This document shows positions 7,695 to 14,847 of a DNA stretch of 27,486 bases, piece after piece. Positions within the stretch are counted from its first letter, which is position 1. Each line of letters opens with the position of its first letter. The DNA lies in the IMG/VR virus record IMGVR_UViG_3300032213_001039, positions 1-27,486 of that record; one strand, 5' to 3'. Both the position numbers and the translations under genes were made by a program. Source of the stretch: a virus. The notes below the pieces were generated by a model, which saw only the letters and a program-made list of their open reading frames with translations, was not told the origin of the DNA and ran no database searches.

Positions 7695-8583
7695 GTCCAC
7701 CTACGGCACTGATTCGACCCCTGCCGGCACTGATGCAGTGCTGGTGCGGTCCCTTGAGGTGACCCCGTTGGAGTCTGATGTGGTCAGCCGTGACCTCATC
7801 CGCCCCTATTACGGCAACAGTGACCAGCTGCTGGCGAACATCCGCGTGCGCTGCAGCTTTGAGGTGGAGCTGGCCGGCTCCGGCACTGCTGGCACAGCCC
7901 CTCGCTTCGATGCGCTGCTGAAGTCGTGCGCGCTGTCGGCCACGATCGTCGCGAGCACCTCGGTGACCTACGCGCCGGTGTCCGCCAGCTTCAGCTCCTG
8001 CACGATCGTCTACAACGTGGATGGCGTGCAGCACAAGCTGACCGGCGCCCGCGGCACGGTCACTATGAACTGCCAGCTGGGACAGATCCCCACCCTGCAG
8101 TTTGAGATGACGGGCATCTACAACGCACCGACCGATACGGCGCAGCCTTCGGTTACCTACTCCAACCAGGCCACGCCGCTGATCTTCAAAGAAGGGAACA
8201 CCTCCTCCTTCTCCTTCTTCAGCTACGCCGGCTGCCTGATGTCGGTGGACTTCAACCTGGCCAATGAGATCGTCTATCGCGAGCTGATCGGCTGCACAAA
8301 GGAAGTCCTGATCACCGACCGCAAGCCGGCCGGCACGGTGGTGATTGAAGCGCCGACCATCGCCACGAAGGACTATTTCAGCGCCGCCCTTGGCACCGCC
8401 ACCGGCAACCTGACCTTCCTGCACGGCACCACGGCAGGAAACCGGGTAACCTTCACCGCATCCCAGGTTGATGCCACCCAGCCGAGCTACTCGGATCAGG
8501 ACGGCATCCAGATGCTCAACGTTCCCTACGTGGCCCTTCCCACCACGGCAGGCAACAACGAGTTCTCCCTGGCCTTCACCTGA
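7651..8583 (+). CDS. Major tail tube protein (gpV-like)
   Basis: The 310-residue product is predicted to stack as hexameric rings around the tape measure to form the tail tube. It is almost entirely short beta strands rich in Thr, Ser, Ala and Val, with few charged helices. It begins RKRLILAKTESTYGTDSTPA, a typical opening of tail tube proteins, and the bulk resembles the gpV-type barrel. Lambda gpV has 246 residues; the surplus suggests an extra surface domain, probably C-terminal. The location directly before the G/T chaperone genes is diagnostic. Confidence 0.85.
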   Translation: MALLSRKRLILAKTESTYGTDSTPAGTDAVLVRSLEVTPLESDVVSRDLIRPYYGNSDQLLANIRVRCSFEVELAGSGTAGTAPRFDALLKSCALSATIVASTSVTYAPVSASFSSCTIVYNVDGVQHKLTGARGTVTMNCQLGQIPTLQFEMTGIYNAPTDTAQPSVTYSNQATPLIFKEGNTSSFSFFSYAGCLMSVDFNLANEIVYRELIGCTKEVLITDRKPAGTVVIEAPTIATKDYFSAALGTATGNLTFLHGTTAGNRVTFTASQVDATQPSYSDQDGIQMLNVPYVALPTTAGNNEFSLAFT

Positions 8584-8595
8584 TCGGAGCACCTG

Positions 8596-8937
8596 ATGTT
8601 CGTTCTCTCGCAGAGCGAGTCTTACAACTGGCCGGTCGCCGTCGAGTTTCCAATCGATGGCGGCCGGTTCGACAAACAGACCTTCGACGCAGAGTTTCGC
8701 CGCCTGCCTCAGTCCCGGATCCGCGAGATCTGGGATCAGATTCAGGCCGGCGATCTCAGCGACGACGAGCTCTGTGATCAGGTGCTGGTCGGCTGGTCCG
8801 GCATCCAGGACGGCAAGGGCAGCGAAGTGCCCTACAGCGAGAAGGCCAAGGCCGACCTGCTGAACGTGCCCTTGGTTGCCGCGGCCGTGGTCAGCAGCTG
8901 GCTCGACAGCCTCAGCAAGGGCAAGAGAAAAAACTGA
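8596..8937 (+). CDS. Tail assembly chaperone G
   Basis: The 113-residue zero-frame product corresponds to lambda gpG (140). It begins with a beta segment (WPVAVEFPIDGGRFDKQTFDAEF), followed by helices with the acidic, Trp-containing pattern usual in tail assembly chaperones. It ends in AGA AAA AAC TGA, with the stop directly after a slippery heptamer, so a fraction of ribosomes should continue into the T frame. The chaperones coat the tape measure during tail assembly and are absent from the finished virion. Confidence 0.85.
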   Translation: MFVLSQSESYNWPVAVEFPIDGGRFDKQTFDAEFRRLPQSRIREIWDQIQAGDLSDDELCDQVLVGWSGIQDGKGSEVPYSEKAKADLLNVPLVAAAVVSSWLDSLSKGKRKN

Positions 8938-8968
8938 CAGCCGCCGCTGAGCATTGGGCCGGCGGCGG
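8928..8968 (+). promoter_or_regulatory. Programmed -1 ribosomal frameshift signal (G-T)
   Basis: The heptamer A AAA AAC at 8928-8934 is positioned exactly as X XXY YYZ relative to the G frame. The G stop TGA follows at 8935-8937. Six bases after the heptamer a GC-rich hairpin begins: CCGCCGC at 8941-8947 pairs with GCGGCGG at 8962-8968, and a U-G and a G-C pair can extend it inward, leaving a loop of about 10 nt. The frame entered after the slip is open to 9257. Heptamer, phase, spacer and stimulatory hairpin are all present. Confidence 0.93.
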
Positions 8969-9257
8969 TAAAGACAGCGGCAAGCAACTGGACGATGACG
9001 CAGCCGCTTTCGGCGTGATCATCGAGGAGCCTGAGCTGGAGGTGTTCAAGGTCTGGCCCGAGAACTGGGATGCAGTGGTCATGTGGTGCCGGGTGCAAAC
9101 TCAATGGCGGACCAGTGCTGGCGGGGCGATTGGCCTCGATTACTCGGTGCTGGCTTGGCTCTTTAAGATGTACGCAGTAGACGACCCGCGCGCGCTCCTG
9201 GAGGACCTGCAGGTGATGGAAGGCGCAGCGCTGGCAGCAATGAACAGGGAGAGCTGA
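8934..9257 (+). CDS. Tail assembly chaperone T extension (made as G-T fusion)
   Basis: This -1 frame is joined to G by frameshifting at 8928-8934, giving a G-T fusion of about 220 residues. The T part begins LTAAAEHWAGGGKDSG and ends with a domain containing WPENWDAVVMWCRVQTQWR and GAIGLDYSVLAWLF. This is the pattern of the phage protein family usually found right after G (DUF1799-like). A GTG at 9015 could give an independent product but lacks a clear ribosome site. In lambda the ratio of gpG to gpGT is needed for correct tail length; the same role is inferred here. Confidence 0.85.
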   Translation: MTAAAEHWAGGGKDSGKQLDDDAAAFGVIIEEPELEVFKVWPENWDAVVMWCRVQTQWRTSAGGAIGLDYSVLAWLFKMYAVDDPRALLEDLQVMEGAALAAMNRES

Positions 9258-9258
9258 G

Positions 9259-12200
9259 ATGGCGCTGCAGCTCCCGACCGCGATCACTTTCTCGACCAAG
9301 CTCGAGGGCACGGGCCTCGATCAGCTGAAGCGCAACCTGCAGGGGTTGAGCCAGCAGAGCAATGTCAGCAAGCGGTCGCTTGATCAGCTCTACACCGCGA
9401 CCAAGGTGCTCGGCAGCGCGTCGAACAACACGGTGGCCGGCCTGCAGCGGACCGTTGGCGCGCTGAAGGCGCTGCGTGACAATGCCGAGTTTGGCAGCCG
9501 CAAGTTCAGGCTTCTGACCAACGACATCCAGGCTGCTGAGGCACGCCTGCGCAAGTTTCAGGGCGCAGCGTCGGCATCGGGTGGCTTATCCCGTGGCGGG
9601 GCGCTCCTGGCGGGCTTTGCGGGCGGTGTGGCGGGCTCTTTGACCACCATGGCGGCCAGTGGCGCCATGGATGCCGTGCGCGGCACTGTGCAGGCTGGCT
9701 TGGCGGCAGAGACCGCGCGCGTGCGGTTGAAGGCGCTCACCGACCAGTTCGGCGAATACAACCAAGCGCAGGCGGCATCGGCGCGCATCGCGCAGACGCT
9801 GCGCATCAGCCAGACCGAGGCCGAGGATGCGTTCTCGAAGCTCTACGCGGCGCTGCGCCCCACCGGCGTGACGCTGAAGGAGGTGGAAGACGCTTACATC
9901 GGCTTTACGGCTGCTGCTCGTGCCAGCGGCGCCACCGCGACCGAATCCGCGGCAGCGTTGGAACAGTTGAAGCAGGCGCTCGGCTCCGGCGTGCTGCAGG
10001 GCGATGAACTGCGCTCGATCCGCGAGCAGGCACCGGCGGTCGGGCAGGCGATCGCCAAGGAGCTCGGCGTCACCGTCGGCGAGCTAAAGAAACTGGGCTC
10101 GGAAGGCAAGATCACCACCGATGTGGTGCTCAAGGCCCTGGCGCGGCTCAAGGGCGAAAAGCTCGATGATCTGAACGCGCAATTCAACACCGGCGCGCAG
10201 GCGCTGAAGGATCTGCAGATTGCGGCCGAGAATGTCGGTAAGTCGCTGAGCCGGATCTTCGGACCGACAGCGCTGAAGGTGGTTAAGGATTTTGCCGCCG
10301 GCCTGCAAGACGTGGCCAGCGTGCTTGGCGCGCTCGGCGGCGACAAGGGTGCCGAGGCTGTTCTGCAAGATCGCATCCGCGCGCGTGACCGGGCTGCAGC
10401 AGAGGCTGGCAGCCGATTTGGCCTGTTCGACCTTGGCGGCAAGGAAGCATTTTTTCAGCAGCGCCAGGACCAGCTGTTCCAGCAGTTCCAGCGGGAGCGT
10501 GCCGCCGCCGCTCGAGGTGATCGCCCCAACGCAGCGCAGCAGCAGGCGCAGGATGCTGCCGCACGCGAGCGCCAGCAGGCGCGTGAACGCGCTGGCATGG
10601 AAGAGGCCAAGAAGCGCCTCGCCGAGCAGCTGAAGATCCGCGAGGAAACCGAAAAGCGGCTTCGGGACTTCCGCGAGCAGTCGATCCAGCGCGCGGCCCA
10701 GCTTGAGCGCGACCTGGGCGACCAGCGGCAGGAGCTGGAGCGCAGCACGGCAGAGGCCCGCCGGCGCGTGCAGCAGCAGCAGCAGGACTTTGCCCTGGAG
10801 GCCGAACGGCAGCGCCTGCGCGGCGCTGGCCTGGGCACCGAGGCGCTCGACACCCAGGCACGGCTCAACGAAGCCACCCGCCGCTTCACCGAGCAGAAGA
10901 TCCAGATCGAGCAGAGCGCCACCGATCGCAGGGTGCAGATCGAGCGCACGCTGGCCGACTACCAGCTCAGCGTCGCGCGGGGGATCAGCGACATCCTGCA
11001 GGATGCCGCCGACAAAATGGCCAAGAAGATGGCCGCCGGTGGTCAAGCAGCAGCTGCAGCCATGACGGGCTCACCGATGGCCCCGGGCGGCATCATCGCC
11101 CGCACCGGCAGCACCGGACAGAGCACCGGCCCGCACCTCGACGCGCGCTGGGCTGATGGGCGCCGGATCACGGCAGCTGATGCTGACCGCTATCTGAGCG
11201 TCAACGGGCGCTCCCCATCGAGCTACGGCGTCACCAGCGGCTATGGCCCCCGCAGCATGTTTGGGCGCAACTTCCACGCCGGAATGGATTTCGGCACCCC
11301 GAGCGGCAGCGGCATCACCCTCAAGAGCGGCGCGAGCGTGCTCCGGGACCTGGGCTTCACCGGCGCCGGCGGCTACGCAGTGGAGATCGACACACCGGAG
11401 GGCCGGATGCGGCTCCTGCACCTGCAGGCAGGCTCCGCCAACGCGCGCCCCGTTGGCAGCGCCAGGCAGCTCATTGGCCGCCCTGGATCGGTCGTAGGGG
11501 CCGCTGGCGTCAATGCAGCGGGGCAAAGGCTGGACGCTGCGGTGGGCGCCAATCGCTCGGCAGGCCTGGCCGCGGCCGCCGGCGACCTGGTGAACAGCCG
11601 CCAGGCAGAACTGGGCACCATCACCAGCCAGCTGGACCAGCAGCGCAAGTCAGTGCGCGAGCAGCGCGAAGACTATCAGCGCATGGTGGAGCTGCAGCGC
11701 AGCGGGCTGAGCCCTGAGCTGGCCCGTCAGGCCGTCGAGCGCGAACGGGTGGCTACGGCTGAGCAAGCAAGCCTGCAAGTGCTCCAGCAGCAGCTGGTGA
11801 CTGACTTGCAATCAAAAGACTTCACCGCCGAGCAGCGAGCCAACCTTGAGGCAATCCTCAAGTCCACGCAGGATCGGCTGGCAGCGCAGCCCGGCATCAT
11901 CCAAGGGCTCACGACTGAGGAGCAGGCGCTGGCGCGGATGCAGCAGGCCTACGAACAGAAGAAGCAGCTGGTCGAGGGCATCGCCAACTCAATCGGCAAC
12001 GGCATCGGCTCGGCCATCGACCTGCTGATCGATGGCACCGACAACTGGGGACAGAGCCTGCAGCAGATCGCGGCCGGCGTGCTGAAGGACATCGCCCGGC
12101 AGCTCGCCCAGACCTTGGTGGTGGCGCCGATCGTGAAGGGCATCACCAGCATGTTCGGCTTCGCCGACGGCGGCATCATGACCGGCGACGGTCCGCTGCC

Positions 12201-12486
12201 GCTGCGGAAATACGCAGGCGGCGGCATCGCCAGCAGTCCGCAGCTGGCCATGTTCGGCGAAGGCTCGATGCCCGAGGCCTACGTGCCGCTTCCTGATGGC
12301 CGACGGATCCCGGTGGCGATGAAGGGCGGCGGAGGCGGCACCAACGTGGTGGTGAACGTGGACGCGTCTGGCAGCCAGGTGCAGGGCGACGCCGGCAAGG
12401 GCGAACAACTCGGCCGCGTGATTTCGCAGGCGGTGCAGGCAGAATTGGTCAGGCAAAAGAGGCCTGGCGGCCTCTTGACGGCATAA
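9259..12486 (+). CDS. Tail tape measure protein with an embedded, permuted M23 domain
   Basis: The 1075-residue product corresponds to lambda gpH (853). It sets tail length and is ejected ahead of the DNA. Residues 1-115 are helical; 105-140 are a hydrophobic Gly/Ala-rich stretch. Residues about 140-330 match the conserved N-terminal tape-measure region, and 390-580 are a Gln/Arg-rich coiled coil. Residues about 605-740 hold zinc-peptidase motifs in unusual order: TGSTGQSTGPHLD (H626, D628), then HAGMD (H673, D677), then LLHL (H721). After a second coiled coil come the hydrophobic segment near 910-970 and a Gly-rich C-terminus typical of lambda-type tape measures. The peptidase would help penetrate the cell wall. 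A GGGAGAG ribosome site precedes the ATG. Confidence 0.95.
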   Translation: MALQLPTAITFSTKLEGTGLDQLKRNLQGLSQQSNVSKRSLDQLYTATKVLGSASNNTVAGLQRTVGALKALRDNAEFGSRKFRLLTNDIQAAEARLRKFQGAASASGGLSRGGALLAGFAGGVAGSLTTMAASGAMDAVRGTVQAGLAAETARVRLKALTDQFGEYNQAQAASARIAQTLRISQTEAEDAFSKLYAALRPTGVTLKEVEDAYIGFTAAARASGATATESAAALEQLKQALGSGVLQGDELRSIREQAPAVGQAIAKELGVTVGELKKLGSEGKITTDVVLKALARLKGEKLDDLNAQFNTGAQALKDLQIAAENVGKSLSRIFGPTALKVVKDFAAGLQDVASVLGALGGDKGAEAVLQDRIRARDRAAAEAGSRFGLFDLGGKEAFFQQRQDQLFQQFQRERAAAARGDRPNAAQQQAQDAAARERQQARERAGMEEAKKRLAEQLKIREETEKRLRDFREQSIQRAAQLERDLGDQRQELERSTAEARRRVQQQQQDFALEAERQRLRGAGLGTEALDTQARLNEATRRFTEQKIQIEQSATDRRVQIERTLADYQLSVARGISDILQDAADKMAKKMAAGGQAAAAAMTGSPMAPGGIIARTGSTGQSTGPHLDARWADGRRITAADADRYLSVNGRSPSSYGVTSGYGPRSMFGRNFHAGMDFGTPSGSGITLKSGASVLRDLGFTGAGGYAVEIDTPEGRMRLLHLQAGSANARPVGSARQLIGRPGSVVGAAGVNAAGQRLDAAVGANRSAGLAAAAGDLVNSRQAELGTITSQLDQQRKSVREQREDYQRMVELQRSGLSPELARQAVERERVATAEQASLQVLQQQLVTDLQSKDFTAEQRANLEAILKSTQDRLAAQPGIIQGLTTEEQALARMQQAYEQKKQLVEGIANSIGNGIGSAIDLLIDGTDNWGQSLQQIAAGVLKDIARQLAQTLVVAPIVKGITSMFGFADGGIMTGDGPLPLRKYAGGGIASSPQLAMFGEGSMPEAYVPLPDGRRIPVAMKGGGGGTNVVVNVDASGSQVQGDAGKGEQLGRVISQAVQAELVRQKRPGGLLTA
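12457..12476 (+). other. Hairpin at the tape measure-M junction
   Basis: A perfect 8-bp inverted repeat (AAGAGGCC and GGCCTCTT, 4-nt loop) lies in the last codons of the tape measure gene, just before the M-like gene. No T-tract follows, so it is not an intrinsic terminator. It could affect RNA processing or translation of the next gene, or be chance. Confidence 0.35.
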
Positions 12487-12489
12487 CCG

Positions 12490-12825
12490 ATGGCGACCTT
12501 CACCTACACACCCAGTTTCGAGGCCACCGAGGCCAGCAAGCCGCGGGCGCGCAAGTTTCAGGCCGGCGACGGCTATGAACAGCGCGTGCGCTTCGGCCTG
12601 AACACCAACCCGAAGGAGTGGAGCCTGGTGTTCTCCAACCGAGATGACACCGAGCGCGACACGATCCTGGCGTTCCTCGATGCCCGCGGCGGTGTGGAAA
12701 GTTTCGACTGGACACCTCCCCGCGGCACCGCCGGCAAGTACGTCTGCGAGGACTGGCAGACGACGCTGAGCAACTGCAACAACAACCAGATCCGCGCCAC
12801 CTTCCGGCAGGTATTTGAGCCGTGA
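12490..12825 (+). CDS. Minor tail protein M-like (distal tail)
   Basis: The 111-residue product has nearly the length of lambda gpM (109) and the same position after the tape measure. It shows the family pattern: an N-terminal FTYTPSFEAT segment, a KFQAGDGYEQRV motif, WSLVFSNRD, a helix with FLDARGGVESFDWTPP and a final TFRQVFEP strand. Proteins of this family start the distal tail/baseplate hub. Its stop overlaps the GTG start of the L-like gene. Confidence 0.88.
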   Translation: MATFTYTPSFEATEASKPRARKFQAGDGYEQRVRFGLNTNPKEWSLVFSNRDDTERDTILAFLDARGGVESFDWTPPRGTAGKYVCEDWQTTLSNCNNNQIRATFRQVFEP

Positions 12826-13544
12826 CCGTTCCCGTTTCCGATCTTCAGGCGATCGCCCCTAGCGCCGTCATCGAGCTGTTCGAGCTGGAGCTGAACGTGG
12901 CGCAGCACGGGATTGCTGACACCTATCGGTTCCATGCCGGCACCAATCTCAACAGCAACGGCGAGGTGATCTGGGCCGGCAATAACTACCTGCGGTTTTC
13001 GGTCGAGGCGGAGGGCTTCGAGTACGCCGGTCAGGGGCAGCTGCCGCGGCCCAAGGTGCGCGTGAGCAACATCCTCGGCACGATCACGGCGCTGCTGCTG
13101 AGCCTGCCCGACGGGCTCGATGGCGCCAAGTTCACGCGGATCCGCACGCTCGCCCGCTACATCGACGCGGCCAATTTCCCCGGCGGCACCAACCCCTACG
13201 GCGCGCCTGACCCGACCGCCGAGTTTCCGCGCGAGATCTTCTACGTGGACCGCAAGGTCACCGAGACGCGCGACGTGGTTGAGTTCGAGCTGGCCGCATC
13301 GTTCGACCTCGCCGGCGTGCGCGCGCCGAAGCGGCAGTGCATCGGCAACATCTGCCAGTGGGAGTACCGCTCGACCGAGTGCGGCTACACCGGCAGCAGC
13401 TACTTCAACGAGAACGACCAGGCGGTCGCCACCCTGGCGGCTGACGTGTGCGGCAAGAAGCTCAGCAGCTGCAAAGCCCGGTTCGGCAGCACCGCCGAGC
13501 TGCCGTTCGGCTCCTATCCAGGCATCGGAGCCTACTTCGCATGA
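12822..13544 (+). CDS. Minor tail protein L-like, iron-sulfur type
   Basis: The 240-residue product matches lambda gpL (232). The C-terminal region has five cysteines, C173, C178, C187, C210 and C217, in the [14 protein letters not shown] / [14 protein letters not shown] context characteristic of gpL, which is known to bind a [4Fe-4S] cluster through four cysteines. The N-terminal two thirds are beta-rich ([20 protein letters not shown]) as in tail hub proteins. It acts as an early component of the tail tip initiator. The start is GTG 12822 in a GTGA overlap, and its end overlaps K by ATGA. Confidence 0.9.
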   Translation: MTVPVSDLQAIAPSAVIELFELELNVAQHGIADTYRFHAGTNLNSNGEVIWAGNNYLRFSVEAEGFEYAGQGQLPRPKVRVSNILGTITALLLSLPDGLDGAKFTRIRTLARYIDAANFPGGTNPYGAPDPTAEFPREIFYVDRKVTETRDVVEFELAASFDLAGVRAPKRQCIGNICQWEYRSTECGYTGSSYFNENDQAVATLAADVCGKKLSSCKARFGSTAELPFGSYPGIGAYFA

Positions 13545-14263
13545 GCTGGCGCGACGCTGCACTCGAGCACGCGAAGGCAGAGGATCCGCGCGAAGCCTGC
13601 GGCCTGCTGGTGGTCGTCAAGGGCCGCGAGCGCTACTGGCCGTGCCGCAACCTGGCCGCCGGCGCCGAGCAGTTCATCCTCGATCCGCTTGATTTCGCCG
13701 CGGCCGAGGATGCCGGCGAGATCACCGCGGTGGTGCACAGCCATCCCGTTACCCCGCCGCTGCCCAGCCAGGCCGATCTGCTGGCCATCGAGGCCACCGG
13801 GCTGCCGTGGTGGATCGTCAACCCCAAAACCGAGGCATGGAGCCCTGAGCTGTGCCCCAGCGGCTACCAGGCGCCGCTGATCGGCCGCGAGTGGACCTGG
13901 GGCATCACCGACTGCTGGACGCTGGCGCGCGACTGGTACGCCGAACACGGCCTGCAGCTTCCCGATTGGGACCGGCCACTGACGCCAGAGCAGTTTGAGG
14001 CTGACCCGCTGTTCGATCGCTACTGGAAGGATGCCGGGTTCCGCGAGCTGGACGACGACGAACCGCTCGAGCCGGGCGACGCGCTGCTGATGAGCATCAC
14101 CGGGCCGGGGCTGAACCATGTCGGGGTCTACATCGGCGACCAGCTGGTGCTGCATCACATCCGCGGCCGGCTGTCGAGCCGCGACCTGTACGGCGGCTGG
14201 CTGCTGAAATGCACTGGCCGCCGGCTCCGGCACTACGATGCAGGGAGGCTCGAGCTGGGCTGA
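13541..14263 (+). CDS. Tail protein K-like: JAB/MPN protease plus NlpC/P60 hydrolase
   Basis: The 240-residue product has two enzyme domains, as in lambda gpK. Residues about 5-100 carry a JAMM metal site: E18, the HSH pair H66 and H68, and D79 in SQAD. Residues about 115-235 are NlpC/P60 with C125 in [12 protein letters not shown]193 in LNHVGVYIG and H205. All key residues are present, so both domains look active. It is expected at the tail tip, where it may process tail proteins and cleave peptidoglycan peptides at infection. ATG 13541 overlaps the L stop; a longer open frame upstream lies inside L and is rejected. Confidence 0.93.
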   Translation: MSWRDAALEHAKAEDPREACGLLVVVKGRERYWPCRNLAAGAEQFILDPLDFAAAEDAGEITAVVHSHPVTPPLPSQADLLAIEATGLPWWIVNPKTEAWSPELCPSGYQAPLIGREWTWGITDCWTLARDWYAEHGLQLPDWDRPLTPEQFEADPLFDRYWKDAGFRELDDDEPLEPGDALLMSITGPGLNHVGVYIGDQLVLHHIRGRLSSRDLYGGWLLKCTGRRLRHYDAGRLELG

Positions 14264-14847
14264 TGCTGCGCACGATCCGCATCTATGGGCGCCTGGCCAA
14301 GTTCCTCAAGCGCCGGAGGTTTGAGGCCGAGGTGAGCAGCGCGGCCGAGGCCGTGCGTTTTCTGCTGGCCAACTTCCCGCAGCTCGAGAAGCACATGGCG
14401 CAGCAGCACTACCGGGTGACGGTGGGCAGCTACGACCTGGCCGAAGCCGAGCTGCACGACCCGGCAGGCAGCCAAGAGATCAAGATCATCCCCGTCGTCG
14501 CTGGTGCCGGCGCGGTGGGTCGCATCATCGCCGGCGTGGCGCTGATTGCGCTGGCCACTGTGGTGAGTTTTGGCACCCTAACGATTGGTGCAACTGCCAT
14601 CGCTCTGAATGGTGTCGTGTTCGGGATTGGCGCCGCTTTGGCGCTTGGCGGCGTGGCGCAGCTGCTCACGCCAGTGCCAACGATGAACGGCAGCATGACG
14701 GACACCAACAAGGATCCCCGCAAGAGCTACAGCTTCTCCGGCGTGCAGCAAACAAGCCGCGCAGGTGTGCCCGTGCCGATTGTCTACGGCGAGACGCTGG
14801 TCGGCTCGGTGGTGATCTCGGCCGGCATCGACACGGTGCAGACATGA
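14263..14847 (+). CDS. Tail assembly protein I-like
   Basis: The 194-residue product corresponds to lambda gpI (223). Its N-terminal 85 residues form a ubiquitin-like fold pattern (TIRIYGRLAKFLKRRRFEAE, then AVRFLLANFP and YRVTVGSYDL). A Gly/Ala/Val-rich hydrophobic stretch (about 80-140) follows, and the C-terminus has the family's PVPIVYGETLVGSVVISAGI. It acts in assembly of the tail tip and is placed, as in lambda, between K and J. The start is a TGATG overlap with K, with GGGAGG upstream; the stop overlaps the J ATG. Confidence 0.9.
   Translation: MLRTIRIYGRLAKFLKRRRFEAEVSSAAEAVRFLLANFPQLEKHMAQQHYRVTVGSYDLAEAELHDPAGSQEIKIIPVVAGAGAVGRIIAGVALIALATVVSFGTLTIGATAIALNGVVFGIGAALALGGVAQLLTPVPTMNGSMTDTNKDPRKSYSFSGVQQTSRAGVPVPIVYGETLVGSVVISAGIDTVQT

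Noticed and set aside
13448-13540. Longer start for the K-like protein
   Set aside because: It would lie within the L gene; the ATG at 13541 has the typical ATGA overlap and starts right at the JAB domain.
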